This document shows positions 1 through 12,506 of a stretch of DNA of 64,000 nt, piece after piece (position 1 is the first letter of the stretch; every line of letters begins with the position of its first letter). This DNA comes from Prunus persica. Taxonomy: Eukaryota > Streptophyta > Magnoliopsida > Rosales > Rosaceae. The DNA lies in NCBI RefSeq assembly GCF_000346465.2, contig NC_034014.1, forward strand, positions 19,624,367 through 19,688,366, read 5' to 3'. Position numbers and translations under genes: made by a program. Under the pieces are notes generated by a model. The model ran no database searches. It saw nothing but the letters and a program-made list of their open reading frames with translations, and was not told where the DNA came from.

Positions 1-2647
1 TCTATACCAAATGACCTTCAAATACAGCCTTCAACCACTGAGCAAGAATATTATCTAAAGTCCATTTCAAAGAGAAATGAGACCATAGAGGGAAAAGCCA
101 ATCACGCTTCTGCTATAAAGCCTTTGTTAGATGGCCCATTCACTGAAGGCTTGAAGAAGCTTGACAGTTTCAACCGATGGATGAGTAGAGAACTTGGAGA
201 TGTGGATGACACACAAACACAGTCCAATTCTGAGACCTACTGGGATACTGTTGAAAGTGAGAATGGGGTTGATGAGTCCAGTGTTCCCCTGCAAGTACGC
301 TTGGATAGCTATATGCTGGGGCCTTCTCTTTCCCAAGACCAGCTCTTTAGCATTATTGATTTTTCACCAAACTGGGCATATGAAAACTCTGAAATCAAGG
401 TAATGTATAATTTAATCTTCCCTGCAACTGTATCAAATACATCTTTGAATGCATCATCTGATCTTGGTGGGAAACAACCAAGGGATTTAAAGAGAGCTGT
501 ACTTTTGTGTAAGAGTTATATTCTAGTTTAGTTTCTCAAGTATCACAGAATTGTCTCATTTAGTCCTCAATTTGTGCAGGTTCTGATCACAGGAAGATTC
601 TTGAAGAGTCAACAAGCAGAAGCTTGTAAATGGTCATGTATGTTTGGGGAAGTTGAAGTTCGTGCTGAGGTTATAGCAGATGGTGTTCTTCGTTGTTATA
701 CACCCGTCCATAAGGCTGGGAGGGTTCCATTCTATGTGACATGTTCCAATAGGCTAGCGTGTAGTGAAGTGAGGGAATTTGAATACCGAGTTGGCCAAAT
801 TCCGGATTATGATGCTAAAGATGATAACAGTGGCTGCACAAACGATATACTTAGTATGCGGTTTGGAAAATTGTTGTCTCTAAGCTCTACGTCTCCAACT
901 TTTGATCCCAACAGTCTGGCAGAGAATTCGGTGTTGATCAATAAAATTGATTCATTGCTGAAAAATGACAATGGTGAGTGGGACAGGATGCTACAGCTTA
1001 CCTCAGATGAAGACTTTTCCTCGGAGAGAGTAGAGGAGCAGTTGCTTCATCAGCTACTTAAAGAGAAGTTGCATGTGTGGCTCTTACAGAAGCTGGCTGT
1101 TGGTGGGAAAGGCCCTAGTGTACTAGACGAGGATGGCCAAGGTGTGTTACATTTTGGAGCAGCTCTTGGCTATGATTGGGTCTTGCTGCCCACAATAACT
1201 GCCGGAGTCAGTGTCAATTTTCGTGATGTGAATGGATGGACGGCTCTTCATTGGGCAGCTTCTTGTGGCAGGTGAGCACCTTATAAACTCTTTCTTTCAG
1301 TTTATTAGATATTATCTTCATTCTTGACTTATTTATTTAGTTTTGTCTGATTTTAACGTGTTTTGTTTCCTTATTTTCTTGTAATTAATATCAGAGAACG
1401 CACAGTTGCTTCCCTCATCTCTCTTGGTGCAGCTCCCGGAGCATTAACAGATCCAAGTACCAAATACCCTACTGGCAGAACACCTGCAGACCTAGCTTCT
1501 GCAGAGGGCCACAAAGGAATTGCTGGTTATCTTGCAGAATCTGCTTTGAGCGCCCACCTTTCATCTCTTAATTTGGACATCAAGGAAGGCAATAATGCTG
1601 GGATTTCAGGAGCCAATGCAGTACAAACAGTTTCAGAACGAATTGCAACTCCTATCGGGAATGGGGATTTAACGGATGGGCTTTCCCTGAGGGATACTTT
1701 AACTGCTGTCTGTAATGCCACCCAAGCTGCTGCTCGTATTCATCAAGTGTTCAGGGTAAAATCTTTTCAGAGGAAGCAGTTGAAAGAATATGGTGGCAAT
1801 GAATTTGGAATTTCAGATGAACATGCACTGTCACTCATTGCAGTGAAGTCACATAAGCCAGGGAAACGTGATGAGCATGTTGATGCTGCTGCAATACGAA
1901 TTCAAAATAAGTTCCGTAGTTGGAAGGGTAGAAAAGACTATTTGATAATCCGACAACGTATTGTCAAAATTCAGGTATTTGTCATGATTCTCTTGTTAAT
2001 AAGGATTGTGGTCTACTTCAATTTTTCAGGCGTTTTATCTTCCCCATATTTCTCACATAGGCATTGTTCCTTACTCAAATCCAGTCTTGAAATCTAACTT
2101 CTAATTTATTGATAAAAGGCTCATGTAAGAGGCCACCAGGTGAGGAAAAACTACAGAAAGATAGTGTGGTCCGTAGGAATTGTAGAGAAGATTATTTTGC
2201 GTTGGAGACGAAAAGGAAGTGGATTGCGTGGGTTCAAGTCAGAGCCACTTATTGAGGGCCCCAGCATACAAGTTTCATCCTCGAAGGATGATGATTATGA
2301 TTTACTGAAAGAAGGAAGGAAGCAAAATGAGGAAAGGTTGCAAAAGGCCCTTGCTAGGGTGAAGTCCATGGTTCAATATCCTGAAGCAAGAGATCAATAC
2401 CGTCGGCTACTTAATGTTGTTACTGAGATAAAGGAAACCAAGGTAAAGAAGAGCCTCTCTTCTTGCCCACTTGGGCTATAAAGCATTTGTTTTTTGTTGA
2501 ATGAATTCTCTAATTTCAATGACATTGCAGGTGGTATGTGATAGTGCTGCGAATAGTTCAGAAGGGAGAGCTGATATGGATGATGATCTCATAGATTTTG
2601 CAGAATTGTTGGATGAAGACATTTTCATGCCTACAGCAGGTCCATAG
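1..2647 (+). CDS. CAMTA: Calmodulin-binding transcription activator (CAMTA), 3' part
   Basis: Five exons fit GT-AG rules with continuous phase: 1-399, 580-1271, 1395-1974, 2119-2442 and 2531-2647 (stop TAG). They encode the last 703 residues; the start and the N-terminal CG-1 DNA-binding domain lie left of the window. In fragment numbering, a TIG/IPT domain spans about 113-205 (FSIIDFSPNW to EFEYR). Ankyrin repeats span about 314-412 (GVLHFGAALGY, GWTALHWAASCGR, GRTPADLASAEGH). IQ motifs span about 529-575 (IRIQNKFRSWKGRKDY, VKIQAHVRGHQVRKNY), followed by a basic CaM-binding helix (IVEKIILRWRRK). The acidic tail has DDDLIDFAELLDEDIFMP. CAMTAs are nuclear factors that bind CGCG-type elements and link calcium/calmodulin to cold, defence and salicylate responses. 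The overall look is closest to the CAMTA1-3 group; the exact orthologue is not settled. No disruption is seen in the part present. Confidence 0.95.
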
Positions 2648-4030
2648 TGATCTCTGGTTAACCCTATGATATCCTCTTGTAAAATCTGCAGTGCATTAGT
2701 ATCAGTACATGCTTTGGCATTTAATTTATTCACCGGTGGTCTAGAAGCATGTTTTAATGCTCTTGTATATGTTTAGAAAATTTATTTATCTAAGAAAGTT
2801 AAACATAATGAGTTTATGTTGTTAATTTTTGTCCACCTCATTGCGTTGCATGTTGTTTTTTCACCTCCCGTTTAATGTTCTGAGAAAAATGTTGTAAGAG
2901 CACCTTGCCATAGCCATGGAAATATGGCCCTAGTGCTACAAATCTATCATGGGGCTCCTACTTGCACTCGAGGATTGATCCGTGGATCCAAATCCGGTTT
3001 CTTCAAATACTCATATTTCAGTCTTAGAGTTTATAAAACAAAATTATTCAAATCATGGATTTTGTGTGATTTCGGCGTTAGTGAGAGTTCATTTTCTTTC
3101 TATCTTCGAAAAATTGGCACAAACAACTTTAAAGTTATAAATCATCAAGTTAACGGCTATTTTTCATATTTGATGATACCAGGTGGGCTATTTTTTAGCT
3201 CATTATATATTTAAAATGTTAGGGTTTTCTTCGAAGAAGTTGTGCATGACATTCGTTAGCTCGCGTCTCGTGACATCCTTCTGGCATCTATGTAGGTAAA
3301 GTATAGATCAGTGCCATGTCAAAAAATGCCTTTTGAGTCTGGCTGGTACAAAAACCATTCGAGATTCCAATTTGAGAATTTTCTTTTTGGGTTTTGGGTT
3401 ATTATACTTTTGAAGATACAAACTTGTTTGAACAGAAACCCTCACCGTAGCCGTGCACTCTGAGATTGTATGGGAAACACACTACAAAATTATTGGCTTA
3501 TTTTGAACCATGTTGCACGAGAGGGTACTTTAAATATTTTGAATATTACATCAATCAAGTACTAGGTTTTTACTTCAAAAACGACCCCTGAACACCTGCA
3601 AAACCTAAGCCTCATAAAGACAAGGTTCACAAGAAGAAAAATAGTGATGAGCAATTCCAATTGCATGGCATTTCTAGTGTTTAATGTTCTCAACCGTGAA
3701 GAATACTGACGGTCTGAAATTTCTCACCATATACACTACCCTTTTCCTTATTGTGAAAAAAGTGAAAAAAAAGAAAAGGAAAAAGAAAGAAAAAAGGATG
3801 GTGTGCTTCGACCATCCGCTGTACATGCGAACCACCTAAGTATACTCTTTTTTTTTTCACAACCCACATCATCTCATTGATATTTGACAGCTCTTCCCAC
3901 AGGTTGAAAAAGGGGGAAAAAGAAAAAAAGAAAAAAAGAAAAAAAGGAAAATAGTAAACACAAAACAGAAGAAATGCAAAAGTCCAAATGATTAGAAATA
4001 CCCAACCATCTTAAATCCAACGCCGTCTTC
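2648..4030. other. Intergenic between convergent CAMTA and UBP genes
   Basis: This holds the 3' UTRs of two convergent genes: CAMTA from the left, the protease from the right. An AT-rich stretch with several AATAAA-like words follows the CAMTA stop. Purine-rich low-complexity tracts (A/G runs) lie at about 3755-3800 and 3905-3955. The open frame at 2924-3214 has no recognisable protein features, so I do not call it a gene. Confidence 0.6.
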
Positions 4031-7000
4031 TTAACTCTTGTTACTGGTGCCTAGGCTCTCGTAGAACAAGATGTATCCATGATCTGTATTACTTGAATAC
4101 TCCTGCGCTGATCCAAAGAAAGTTTGCACAGCAGACTCATCAATCATCTCCACGTTTTCATCATCAAAAAATAACCAGTGGTTATGGCTTTTCACAAGGC
4201 TAACATAGTGTCCGTGGTTTGGCCCACTTCCAACATGGACAACAACGGCAAACAGAGAATACTCGGATTCTGCATCTTCAACCGTGTTACTCAGTTTCAG
4301 CTCAAGCGGGAATACAACCCGATAAGATAGCTTCTTGTAACGGCCAAGCTGCTCAATGTACTTAAATCGCTTCAAATGGATGACCAGGATGTGAGGTGGC
4401 TTTTTTATCTTCATTCTCTTCTGCGCTTCTTGCAAGCTGCATAAAATAAAGAGCTTACCTTGTCAGCTTTCAGGCTGGAAAAGGGAATTCTTACTAAATA
4501 AATAAAAAATTGAATCAATGCTTTCTTCATAAATATTATCTATACCCATTACACACACCTGGCAACCAGCTCCTATCATTTGAGGAGTTAACAAATGCCA
4601 AGCAAATTGCTTAGCATTTACTCTTTTGGGAATGGAGGATAGATCTCAATTCCTCTTTTGCATAATAAAATTTCGTACTTTGCTCAATTAAGTCAATCTT
4701 TAAGCAGAAGGGTACTAGAGACTGATTGCAGCAGCACCAACAGCCTAAAGCCATGTGCTGCTCATTTCTGATTTCTCTATGGTTGAACTCCCAGAACTTC
4801 AAAAATACTCTTGGGACAATATATTAGATGCATAGAGCTTTATGTTAGTAAAGCTAGAACCCGGATAAGCATTGATGGTATCAGGTGATGGTATCCACAG
4901 TTTATAGGTGAAAACAGAAAACAGAAAACAGAAAATCATATATTAACATAGGCAAGTAAATGATAGACAACTACCTGCAGCACTTGTCGCAAAAGAATTT
5001 GTCCTCAGCATTCAATGTCTCTGTCGAACTGAAGTTTTTCAAACAGCTTGTAATTGAACTGTTCTGTTCAATATCCAGGCTTAAGTCAAAAAATGTTTCA
5101 TCTCTTGCAGTCACTGTCTCACACCGTAAGCACCTCGTTTCATTGGTGAGTATTCCCTGGCTCAAACAGCAATTGAAAATTATGAGATTCTTAATAATAA
5201 AACCAAAGAGAGTAGTGATATTGTATGACAATGTAAAATGCGGTAACGAGTTAAGAATCAGTCAATAATGGCCACAACATTGGGGGTTTTGCCTTCTCTT
5301 CTTGTTATATTTATAAAAGGAGAAGTTGATGAATTCAAAGACTACCACTAATCTCAGCCAAAACATTTCTTGTATAACTGAGGAATCAATTCAAAAATAC
5401 AACCACAAAACTATCAAAAGTACAAAAACTGCATGCAATAGAAAGGCATATAGTTGGGATTATCACACGTACATAAAAGTTACCACATGGAAACTGCTAT
5501 GATTAAATGATTTGGCAGAGCAAAATCACCTGAAAATTCTTGTGTACCCAGGTAACTAAGGGATCTTTATGAGAACCATTGGCCTGAGCATTCTTTGGAC
5601 CATTTACCATCTTTTCAGGAGGTGAAGAAGTTTCTTGATCACTTTTTGCTGCTTGGGCTTCTTTCTCCAGTATGTCAACAAGTTCATTAAGCAAAAAATT
5701 TAAGAACTCATGAGCATCCTGAATAAAATTGATAGAAACATTTATTAATATGCAACATTATATTTGTGTGTAATGAGAAATGAAAGATATTTGATCAACA
5801 AGCAAGGAAAAAAGTAACATGCTCTTCAAATATTCGACAGAAAGATTTGACAACAATGCAACAAGGAGACATGCACCGATATACCAAGAGGGATAGAGTA
5901 TCATCATTACATCACATATATAAATTTGTGTATCAGCAAAGGCCATCTGCAACTACATTCACAACCATTATACAAAATAATGGAACTTCCGTAAAATCTC
6001 CAAATTCAAAATCTGGTCTTGTGTATAACATTCACAAATGTGCAACAACATTACAACTGTCCTGCACAAACGCCAACAATGATGAGACTTCAAAATTGTG
6101 AGTTTTTAGCTATTTCTCAAATCGTAGTTCAGGGTATAGAAAGAGGTCCAGCTATATATAACGATTTACAATCACTTCATTTAATTGCCATAACAGTTCA
6201 ATTATACACAACCACGTCATATAATTGTCATCATGATTCAATCATACACAGCCACTTCAAATACACACAATCACAGTTTAACTGCCAAATGGTAGCCCTC
6301 ACCATGGATACACTAGCATTACTCATCCCATAAGGCTCATGCTCAAGCTTTCAACAGATGATGGTGATACTTTTTCTAATTAAAATCCTTAATAATATTG
6401 TTTTACAATTATTCAAATAAATCTTTTAATGTTCAGACATAAATTTCTAGAAAAATTTCATAACAAAGGAAAAAGCACATTTTGGTGGTTAGAAGGAAAG
6501 ACATACCTGGTGCATATAGCTACGGAAAAGCTCATTTTGTTTCTTCAATCTCTGAACAAAACGCTTTGGAGCAATGACACCTGTTTTCTTCTTCTGGGAA
6601 CTTATCTACAACAAAGAAATAATAAACTATTGATCACAGCACAAAAAACTAAACATTTGGGAAACTAGCATCACATATTTCGAGATTTGTTTTTCACAAT
6701 TCTCAAGAGTCATATATACTGGGCTTGCTTACATTTCAATTCTTGTATATGAGGTAAGATAAAATATATTTGACAGATCATATACAGGAAAGCAAAAGCT
6801 GTTAGTCCCCAGATAAACGTTCCTGTATTAGGGAAACTGGAACAGATAACTCAGTTGTTTCCCATAGATTAGACATGGCAGAACAGCAGAGGAAGGAGGG
6901 CTGTACAGTTACAGTGGCATACAGATTACAAAAATACAAAGATCAACCCTAACATTGCAAGTCCCACCTGAGATGATCAAATTAATGTGCAGGTACCATA

Positions 7001-8227
7001 CATATCTAGTATAGTTGTTACCTGTGTAAACAAGTCCGCTAAGCATGTCAAGAGATTTTCTTCTGCATCCCCAGTACTTTTGTTGCTGGAATAATATTCG
7101 AGCAATTGTTCACGAAATGGAACACAAAAATAAAGTGCCTGCATGAAGAAATAAAAAGGATAAGGCATTGACGATAACTTTAGAAAATTGAATTCCAACA
7201 ACCTAAACAGGATAAGACATTGATTTATATTTTAAGTAATGGTTTTACCCAATAGTAAAATACACATATTTAGTTGAAAAATATTGGCACTAATACTTTC
7301 AGAATGCATGGAACAAAGATAGAAGTGGTAAACATACTGAGGGTCTAACAAAAACCCAATTACACATTAGATATGTTGAAAGACCATGTGAACTCCCTCC
7401 CGAAGCATCCAAGGTTAAACTGAACATTGAATTTTAGTTACAATATTAAGTTAAAATGCAGCCCAAGTACCTAGCCTAGTCACTCATAATTGTGTTTGAC
7501 AAACACTTTCTTCTCTTCATACATGAGTCTCAATTTACAGAGTAAATATAATAATTACGGAAACCATCTTAATCCAAAGAATATCAATTGTAGTAAATTG
7601 AGAAGACAAGAGCGCCTAAGAGGGATTTCACCCAGCGCGCATCCATTTAGACAAAGAAAATAGCAGCATGTCATTGCACGATGCGCTAACATTTCAAAAA
7701 GTACATCCGGAACCCAGAAATACACTTTGAACCGCCACTGGAAAGCTGAACAGCAAAGCAGAAAATGGTCATACTTTTTGACGTCAGCGAAAACCTTGGG
7801 ATGCTGACTGTTAATGTTATTAAAGAACGCGAGAAAAACATCAACCACAAACCAAGCACTTGCTAAACTAGCTAAGCAGTCATCTAAACGATCATGAACA
7901 ACCACAAAAATCAGCCACTGAACTACGATATCCAATCCGATTAAGTTAACTTTAACCATTACTGAATTAGAAACAATCACAGCTCATAATTTGCAAACAC
8001 TTCATGTCATTCTCATTGTACCACAGAATTATACATACCGATAAAATAAAAAACCCTAATTTGAAAAGTTTGCTAATGAAATGACACAATTTGACGGATG
8101 AGGACGAAACCTGCAAAACGCTGTTACAATAGCAAGTGTTCCCGAAATTCTCGAGGCCGAAATATCGCTCGCCTTCGGGGAACTGGTCGCCGAGAGCCTT
8201 CTCGAGTTTGGAGCCCGCAGCACCCAT
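4031..8227 (-). CDS. UBP3/UBP4: Ubiquitin carboxyl-terminal hydrolase, UBP3/UBP4 type
   Basis: Six exons on the minus strand with consistent GT-AG sites and phase: 8227-8111, 7138-7022, 6605-6507, 5718-5530, 5156-4975 and 4436-4031. Together they give 369 residues, matching the roughly 365-370 of Arabidopsis UBP3/UBP4. The Cys box is [17 protein letters not shown] (residues about 23-39). The [14 protein letters not shown] block crosses the exon 3/4 junction. A zinc-ribbon-like pair CLRC...CDKCC follows, and the His box is [17 protein letters not shown] with FDDENVEMI after it. These are the C19/USP catalytic residues. The enzyme cleaves ubiquitin from conjugates; in Arabidopsis the UBP3/UBP4 pair is needed for pollen development. 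The N-terminus MGAAGSK fits a myristoylation consensus (Gly2, Ser6). The ATG is the only one in frame before the Cys box. No sign of decay. Confidence 0.96.
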
Positions 8228-8366
8228 CAGACCAAGTCAATACCCAATATCAATTATCGCCGACCACTCAGATCCTCTTTCCCTGATTCAACTCAACGAC
8301 TCGCATGCCATATACAACTAGGTCGCTTGCTCAACTGGTTTGCTCTCTCTCTGTGCGTCTGAATTG

Positions 8367-8375
8367 TTAGGGTTT
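8367..8375 (-). promoter_or_regulatory. Telo-box in the UBP leader
   Basis: The minus strand reads AAACCCTAA about 140 bp upstream of the protease ATG, in a CT/GA-rich leader. Telo-boxes are common near the transcription starts of plant housekeeping and ribosomal genes. The site is seen directly; its role here is inferred. Confidence 0.45.
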
Positions 8376-8744
8376 CGTTCGGAAGTTGAGCTTGGAAAGA
8401 ATGAAGGTTGAGTTTATTTTCGAGAGAGAGAGGAGGAAGGGGAACGAACGGAAATGAGAAAATTACCGAAATTAATAAATCGATAAATAAATGGAGGTAA
8501 AATTAAACTGATTTTAATATTCATGAAAAAACATAAAAATAGAATTGGATAAATTAAGCAAATATTGACTCCACATCACCTCATCACGTTCACGTGCTCT
8601 GCCAAGCTGCTTTTCAATACCAATTCGGCCTGAAACAAAAATAAATAAAATTAGTAATCCGGCCCAGTTGGGCTTTCATATCATCTACTTACCCATTATT
8701 AGCCCAAGCACTTGAATGACGACTCCCTCTCTTTTTGTTTTGTT

Positions 8745-8835
8745 TTGTTTTTTTTTTTTTAATACAAGCGATATTAAGAATATAAGAGAGAATAATCAAA
8801 CCTAGAACCTCGGTGTAAGGATACATCATTTCTTT
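8745..8835 (-). mobile_element. SINE remnant
   Basis: Read on the minus strand, a B-box-like GGTTTGATTAT is followed by an AT-rich body and ends ATATCGCTTGTATTA plus a poly-A run. The end closely matches the SINE at 17355-17470 (ATATCGCTTTGTATTA). The A-box part is degenerate. The match between the two copies is seen directly; the SINE identity is inferred. Confidence 0.5.
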
Positions 8836-9351
8836 TAATTCTCAAGAAATGTTTGCAAGTTCAAGTTTGCGGAAAGGTTTTTTCGTTCGTAATTTTATCC
8901 AATAACAAGACTATTGGCTTTCTTTTATTATTTATTGCAGATTTTAAATTTAAGGGTATAATTAAAAAACTAAACAAACTTGTTCAATTACTGCCAAAAT
9001 TAAATATAGGAAAAAGACATAAGGATTGATTTCCCATCAAATTATTTTAGGTGCCCAAAGTTTTCTTAACGAAAAATTATTGGTTAATGAACGAGTTGGA
9101 CTCTCGCTGGGACCGAACCAATCCATACCTAGGCCAGTGGGTTTGATGAATTTAAAAATAAAAATATTATAAGGTTAAATTGGGAATTTCATTGACAAAG
9201 TATTTTGGTTGAATTTACTTATGAATTTTTCGCTTTCAAATCAAAGCAGCACCCAAAAAAATAAAAAATAAAAAATAAAATTCATCAGGCCTTATCTACA
9301 TCCCAAAGCCAAAAGCACTGAACTGGATAGACAGAGAGAAGCTGAAAAACG

Positions 9352-10573
9352 ATGTTGGGCGCAATCTCCATAGCTCCATCTTCAACGGTTACATTCCCGG
9401 CAAGGCTGCTCTCGCCAATCCCCAAGTCCTCGTTCAATGGCCTGCGATTCCAACGCGCTTGCCCGAACACTGTCGTTCGTCTCCCAACGGCGTCGTTTCG
9501 GAGGCCTTGCTCGTCGTCTTCGGTGGTGATGATGGCCAAGAGAGAAGAAGAGATGAAGGAAATCAGAACCAAAACCACCGAAGAAATCAACGAGGAGGTG
9601 GTTGAGCTCAAAGGTGAGCTCTTCATGCTTCGCCTCCAGAAATCGGCTCGCAACGAGTTCACATCCAGCGAGTTCCGTCGAATGCGCAAAAGGGTAAAAA
9701 ATTTCTTCTTCAAAGAATATATTTTCATAGATTGAACGCAGTTATGAAATGTGGGTTCTATTTTCCTTAGCTTTTCAGAAGACAAAAAAAAGTGCTTTAG
9801 GAGAGAAAATGATGGGGAAGGAAATGGGAATTTTCTGATTATTTTTCATTGTCAGGGCGTAGTGATTAAGATTGGCTTAGATAACATTGGATTTCCAGAT
9901 TCCAATTCACTGTAAAGTGCTTATTGAATCGGTATGCGTTGTGTTAGAAATCTGAAGGAGCTTATGAATTTGATAGTATAAATAAACTTTATGATGTTTA
10001 GATTGTTGGAAATACTTGTGGCTAAGATCATTGTGCTGCTGGTTCTTTGTCATTTCTCTTTGTTTCTTGTTTTGGTTTCATCTTGTAGTGTTCACCCTGC
10101 AAAATGTGTAGAAGACTACAACTACTAAGCATGCCCTTTGTTTAGAAAAAAAAAAAACTTAGATTCTATTTCTTGTAGTTGCAACTTCTAATGGGCTTGA
10201 GTTTTGATGTCTTCACAGCATTTTCAATTCATTGATGCCATCTGAGTACAGATTGCTAGTTTATTATAATTCCGTTATTTGTTTGCTATCTCTTTGTGCA
10301 AATGTTGAGTTTTTGAGGTTGTTAGGGAGGCTACCCTTGTTAATGTTTCGGATCAGCTTGGGATTGTACTTATGTGAAGTTGGCTTTGATTTGTAGATTG
10401 CTCGCTTGCTCACTGTTAAACGAGAAAGAGAGATTGAGGAGGGAATCGGTAAGAGGTTGTCAAGGAAGTTCGATCGACAATGGAAGAGGAGCATTGTTGT
10501 CAGACCACCTCCGTCATTGATTAAGTTGCAAGAGGAAGAAGCAGCTGCAGAAGCAGCTGAGAAGGCTGCATGA
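9352..10573 (+). CDS. RPL29: Plastid 50S ribosomal protein L29 (uL29c), nuclear-encoded
   Basis: Two exons, 9352-9693 and 10397-10573, joined in phase 0 across a 703-bp intron, give 172 residues. Residues 1 to about 60 are a Ser/Arg-rich, acid-poor chloroplast transit peptide (MLGAISIAPSS...RRPCSSSSVVMMAKR). The mature L29 domain follows: EIRTKTTEEINEEVVELKGELFMLRLQKSARNEF, then exon 2 IARLLTVKREREIEEGIGKRL. These match the bacterial L29 LKxELFxLRxQ...IARxxTVxxER pattern. A plastid-specific Ala/Glu-rich tail follows (LQEEEAAAEAAEKAA). The protein belongs to the large plastid ribosome subunit near the tunnel exit. The intron lies inside the conserved domain, between the two helices. The frame is intact. 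Confidence 0.95.
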
Positions 10574-11441
10574 TCCATATGTATCCGGCAAATACCATGT
10601 AGTCCACCCATGAAAATTAGAAATCTGGAATTTTTTTTGTTTAAATCATTGCCCAAGTGCTCCTTCAGACAATTTGTTTATAATGATCTGTTGTAGGTAG
10701 GATAATGTGATATTTTTTTTCTTCTCAAGTCCATTTGATGTCTTCTTTAATCCCTAAAATGGTGAATGGCATTGTGAAGTATGGATCTGTTGCGGGTAGG
10801 GTGGTGTTGTACTTTTGTCTCTCTTAAAAGTCCCAGTTGATGCCTTCTTTTCTCGACTTCTTCTTCACGAACCGGAACCACTTTTAAGATTTTCTGCTAA
10901 ACGCTTTCAGAAATACTTTTTTGCAGGTAATTCTTGTTCATCTACTGCTACTGTTCCATATTTCTTTCTTGTTTATTTGGAGTAACTTCCTATTAGAGGT
11001 TCGGACCATAGTGTTATGATTTTTCGTTCTCAACCACAAATTTTTTAGGAAGCAATTTCGGTCCCAAGGTCGATAGTTGTGGAAATTAAAAGTCTAAATG
11101 ATCTTTCAGGGTTACAAGAAAACTTCATATACCGCAACTCTCCAGAAAACAATGGTGTAAAATTATAAAATAAGATTTTTTATTTTTTATTTTTCCCCCC
11201 ATATGTAAACAATGGGGAATTCGATTTTGGGTGCGGGACTTCACTGACCTGACCACGCTAGCTTAATCCACATTTGTAAAAGAAAATATATATTAAAAAA
11301 GGGAAGGAAAAAAAAAAGGAGCCAAAGGAAAAGGTATAAAAGGGCAAAACCCAAATCGCCAAATCGCCAAATCGCCAAGTCCCTCTTTTTCTCTCATTCT
11401 GCAAATTTAAGCTTTCTCAATCAGACCCATCGCTGCCATCG
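10574..11441. other. L29 3' UTR and cofactor C promoter
   Basis: The left half is AT-rich 3' UTR of the L29 gene. The right half is the promoter of the cofactor C gene. No coding sequence is visible apart from these. Confidence 0.55.
11335..11376 (+). promoter_or_regulatory. TATA box and triple AAATCGCC repeat upstream of TBCC
   Basis: TATAAAA at 11335-11341 lies about 100 bp before the cofactor C ATG. Just downstream, AAATCGCC occurs three times in perfect tandem (11353-11360, 11361-11368, 11369-11376). That places the repeat around the expected transcription start. The sequence is certain; the promoter role is inferred. Confidence 0.6.
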
Positions 11442-12506
11442 ATGGAAAATGAAGAAGAAGCAGCTCTCTCGTCTAGCCCTAATCCCCTAGATGTGGACCC
11501 AGCCCTCCAAAAGAAGCACCAATCAATGCTCGACCGTCTCACCAACCGTCACCAAACTCGCTTAGGCAGCTCACTCACCCGCCGATCCGCGGAGTCCGAC
11601 TCGTCCTCTTCTCCTTCCTTTGAGTCCACATCAACCTTCCTTTCCCGTTTTTCCAACTCCAAGAGCTCCATCGAGTCTCAACTCGCTCAATGTCGATTCG
11701 GACTCTCCGAGTCGACTCAAGTCAAACCCCAGCTCGACCAAATCTCCTCCTCCATCTCCGATCTCGAGAAGCTCGTCGCCGAGAACTCGTATTTTTTACC
11801 CTCGTACGAAGTTCGGTCCTCGCTCAAAACGATATCAGATTTGAGGCAAAGTCTCGAGATTTTGAGCTCCGAGTTATTACCCAAGAAGAAATTCGCTTTC
11901 AAGAACAAACCCACCAGAAAAGACCCAATCTTCGAATCCAAAGAGCAGGAGGAAGAGAAGAAACCTGAGAAACCCGGTTTCAGGGTTCCGGAGTCCCCGG
12001 GTTTTTGGAACAAGAAAGGCGAGATTTTGGTGCATAAATTTAAGGGATCGGAATTGGGAGAATTTACGATTGCGGACCTTGATTCCTGTGAGGTGAGGCT
12101 AACAGGTTCTGTGAGAGCGCTTTTTGTTCATAGATTAAGGAACTGTAAGGTTTATACAGGCCCTGTAACGGGTTCGGTTCTAATTGATGGGGTTGAAAGA
12201 TGTGTTTTTATAATGGCGTCGCATCAAATTCGGATTCACAATGCAAAAAGGAGTGATTTTTATCTGAGGGTGAGGAGCCGGCCTATAATTGAGGACAGTT
12301 GCGGCGTGAGGTTTGCGCCATACTGTTTGAGCTATCAAGGGATTGAGGACGAGCTTAGGGAGGCCAGTCTTGATGGGGAGACGAAGAATTGGAGCAATGT
12401 GGATGATTTCCTCTGGTTGCGGGCGGTTCAGTCGCCAAATTGGTCAATTTTGCCGGAGGATGAGAGAGTTGGTCTAGTTGATATTTCAAATTCCGAGGAG
12501 AGTTAG
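11442..12506 (+). CDS. TBCC: Tubulin-folding cofactor C (TBCC, PORCINO type)
   Basis: Single-exon gene of 354 residues, close to the family's usual 340-350. The N-terminal half is the helical spectrin-like TBCC domain (ALQKKHQSMLDRLTNRHQTRL through LRQSLEILSSELLP, about residues 20-145). A charged linker follows. The C-terminal C-CAP/cofactor C beta-helix domain (about 185-320) contains EFTIADLDSCEVRLTGSVRALFVHRLRNCKVYTGPV. The segment MASHQIRIHNAKRSDFYLRV probably carries the arginine finger (R in HQIRIH), and SRPIIEDSCGVRFAPY follows. Cofactor C completes alpha/beta-tubulin dimer folding by stimulating GTP hydrolysis on tubulin in the cofactor supercomplex. In Arabidopsis the PORCINO gene is needed for microtubule formation in embryos. 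The start is the first ATG after the TATA box and sits in CATCGATGG. No defects seen. Confidence 0.95.
   Translation: MENEEEAALSSSPNPLDVDPALQKKHQSMLDRLTNRHQTRLGSSLTRRSAESDSSSSPSFESTSTFLSRFSNSKSSIESQLAQCRFGLSESTQVKPQLDQISSSISDLEKLVAENSYFLPSYEVRSSLKTISDLRQSLEILSSELLPKKKFAFKNKPTRKDPIFESKEQEEEKKPEKPGFRVPESPGFWNKKGEILVHKFKGSELGEFTIADLDSCEVRLTGSVRALFVHRLRNCKVYTGPVTGSVLIDGVERCVFIMASHQIRIHNAKRSDFYLRVRSRPIIEDSCGVRFAPYCLSYQGIEDELREASLDGETKNWSNVDDFLWLRAVQSPNWSILPEDERVGLVDISNSEES

Larger units (their letters stand above)
8228..9351. other. Shared upstream region of UBP (-) and plastid L29 (+)
   Basis: About 1.1 kb separates two divergently transcribed ATGs. The UBP side has a GA/CT-rich leader (about 8340-8440). 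The middle carries a SINE-like tail (8745-8835). The L29 side is AT-rich with short A-runs just before the ATG. No other coding sequence is seen. Confidence 0.6.

Noticed and set aside
2924..3214. 96-codon frame after CAMTA
   Set aside because: No domain, AT-rich, and downstream of the CAMTA stop without splice signals.
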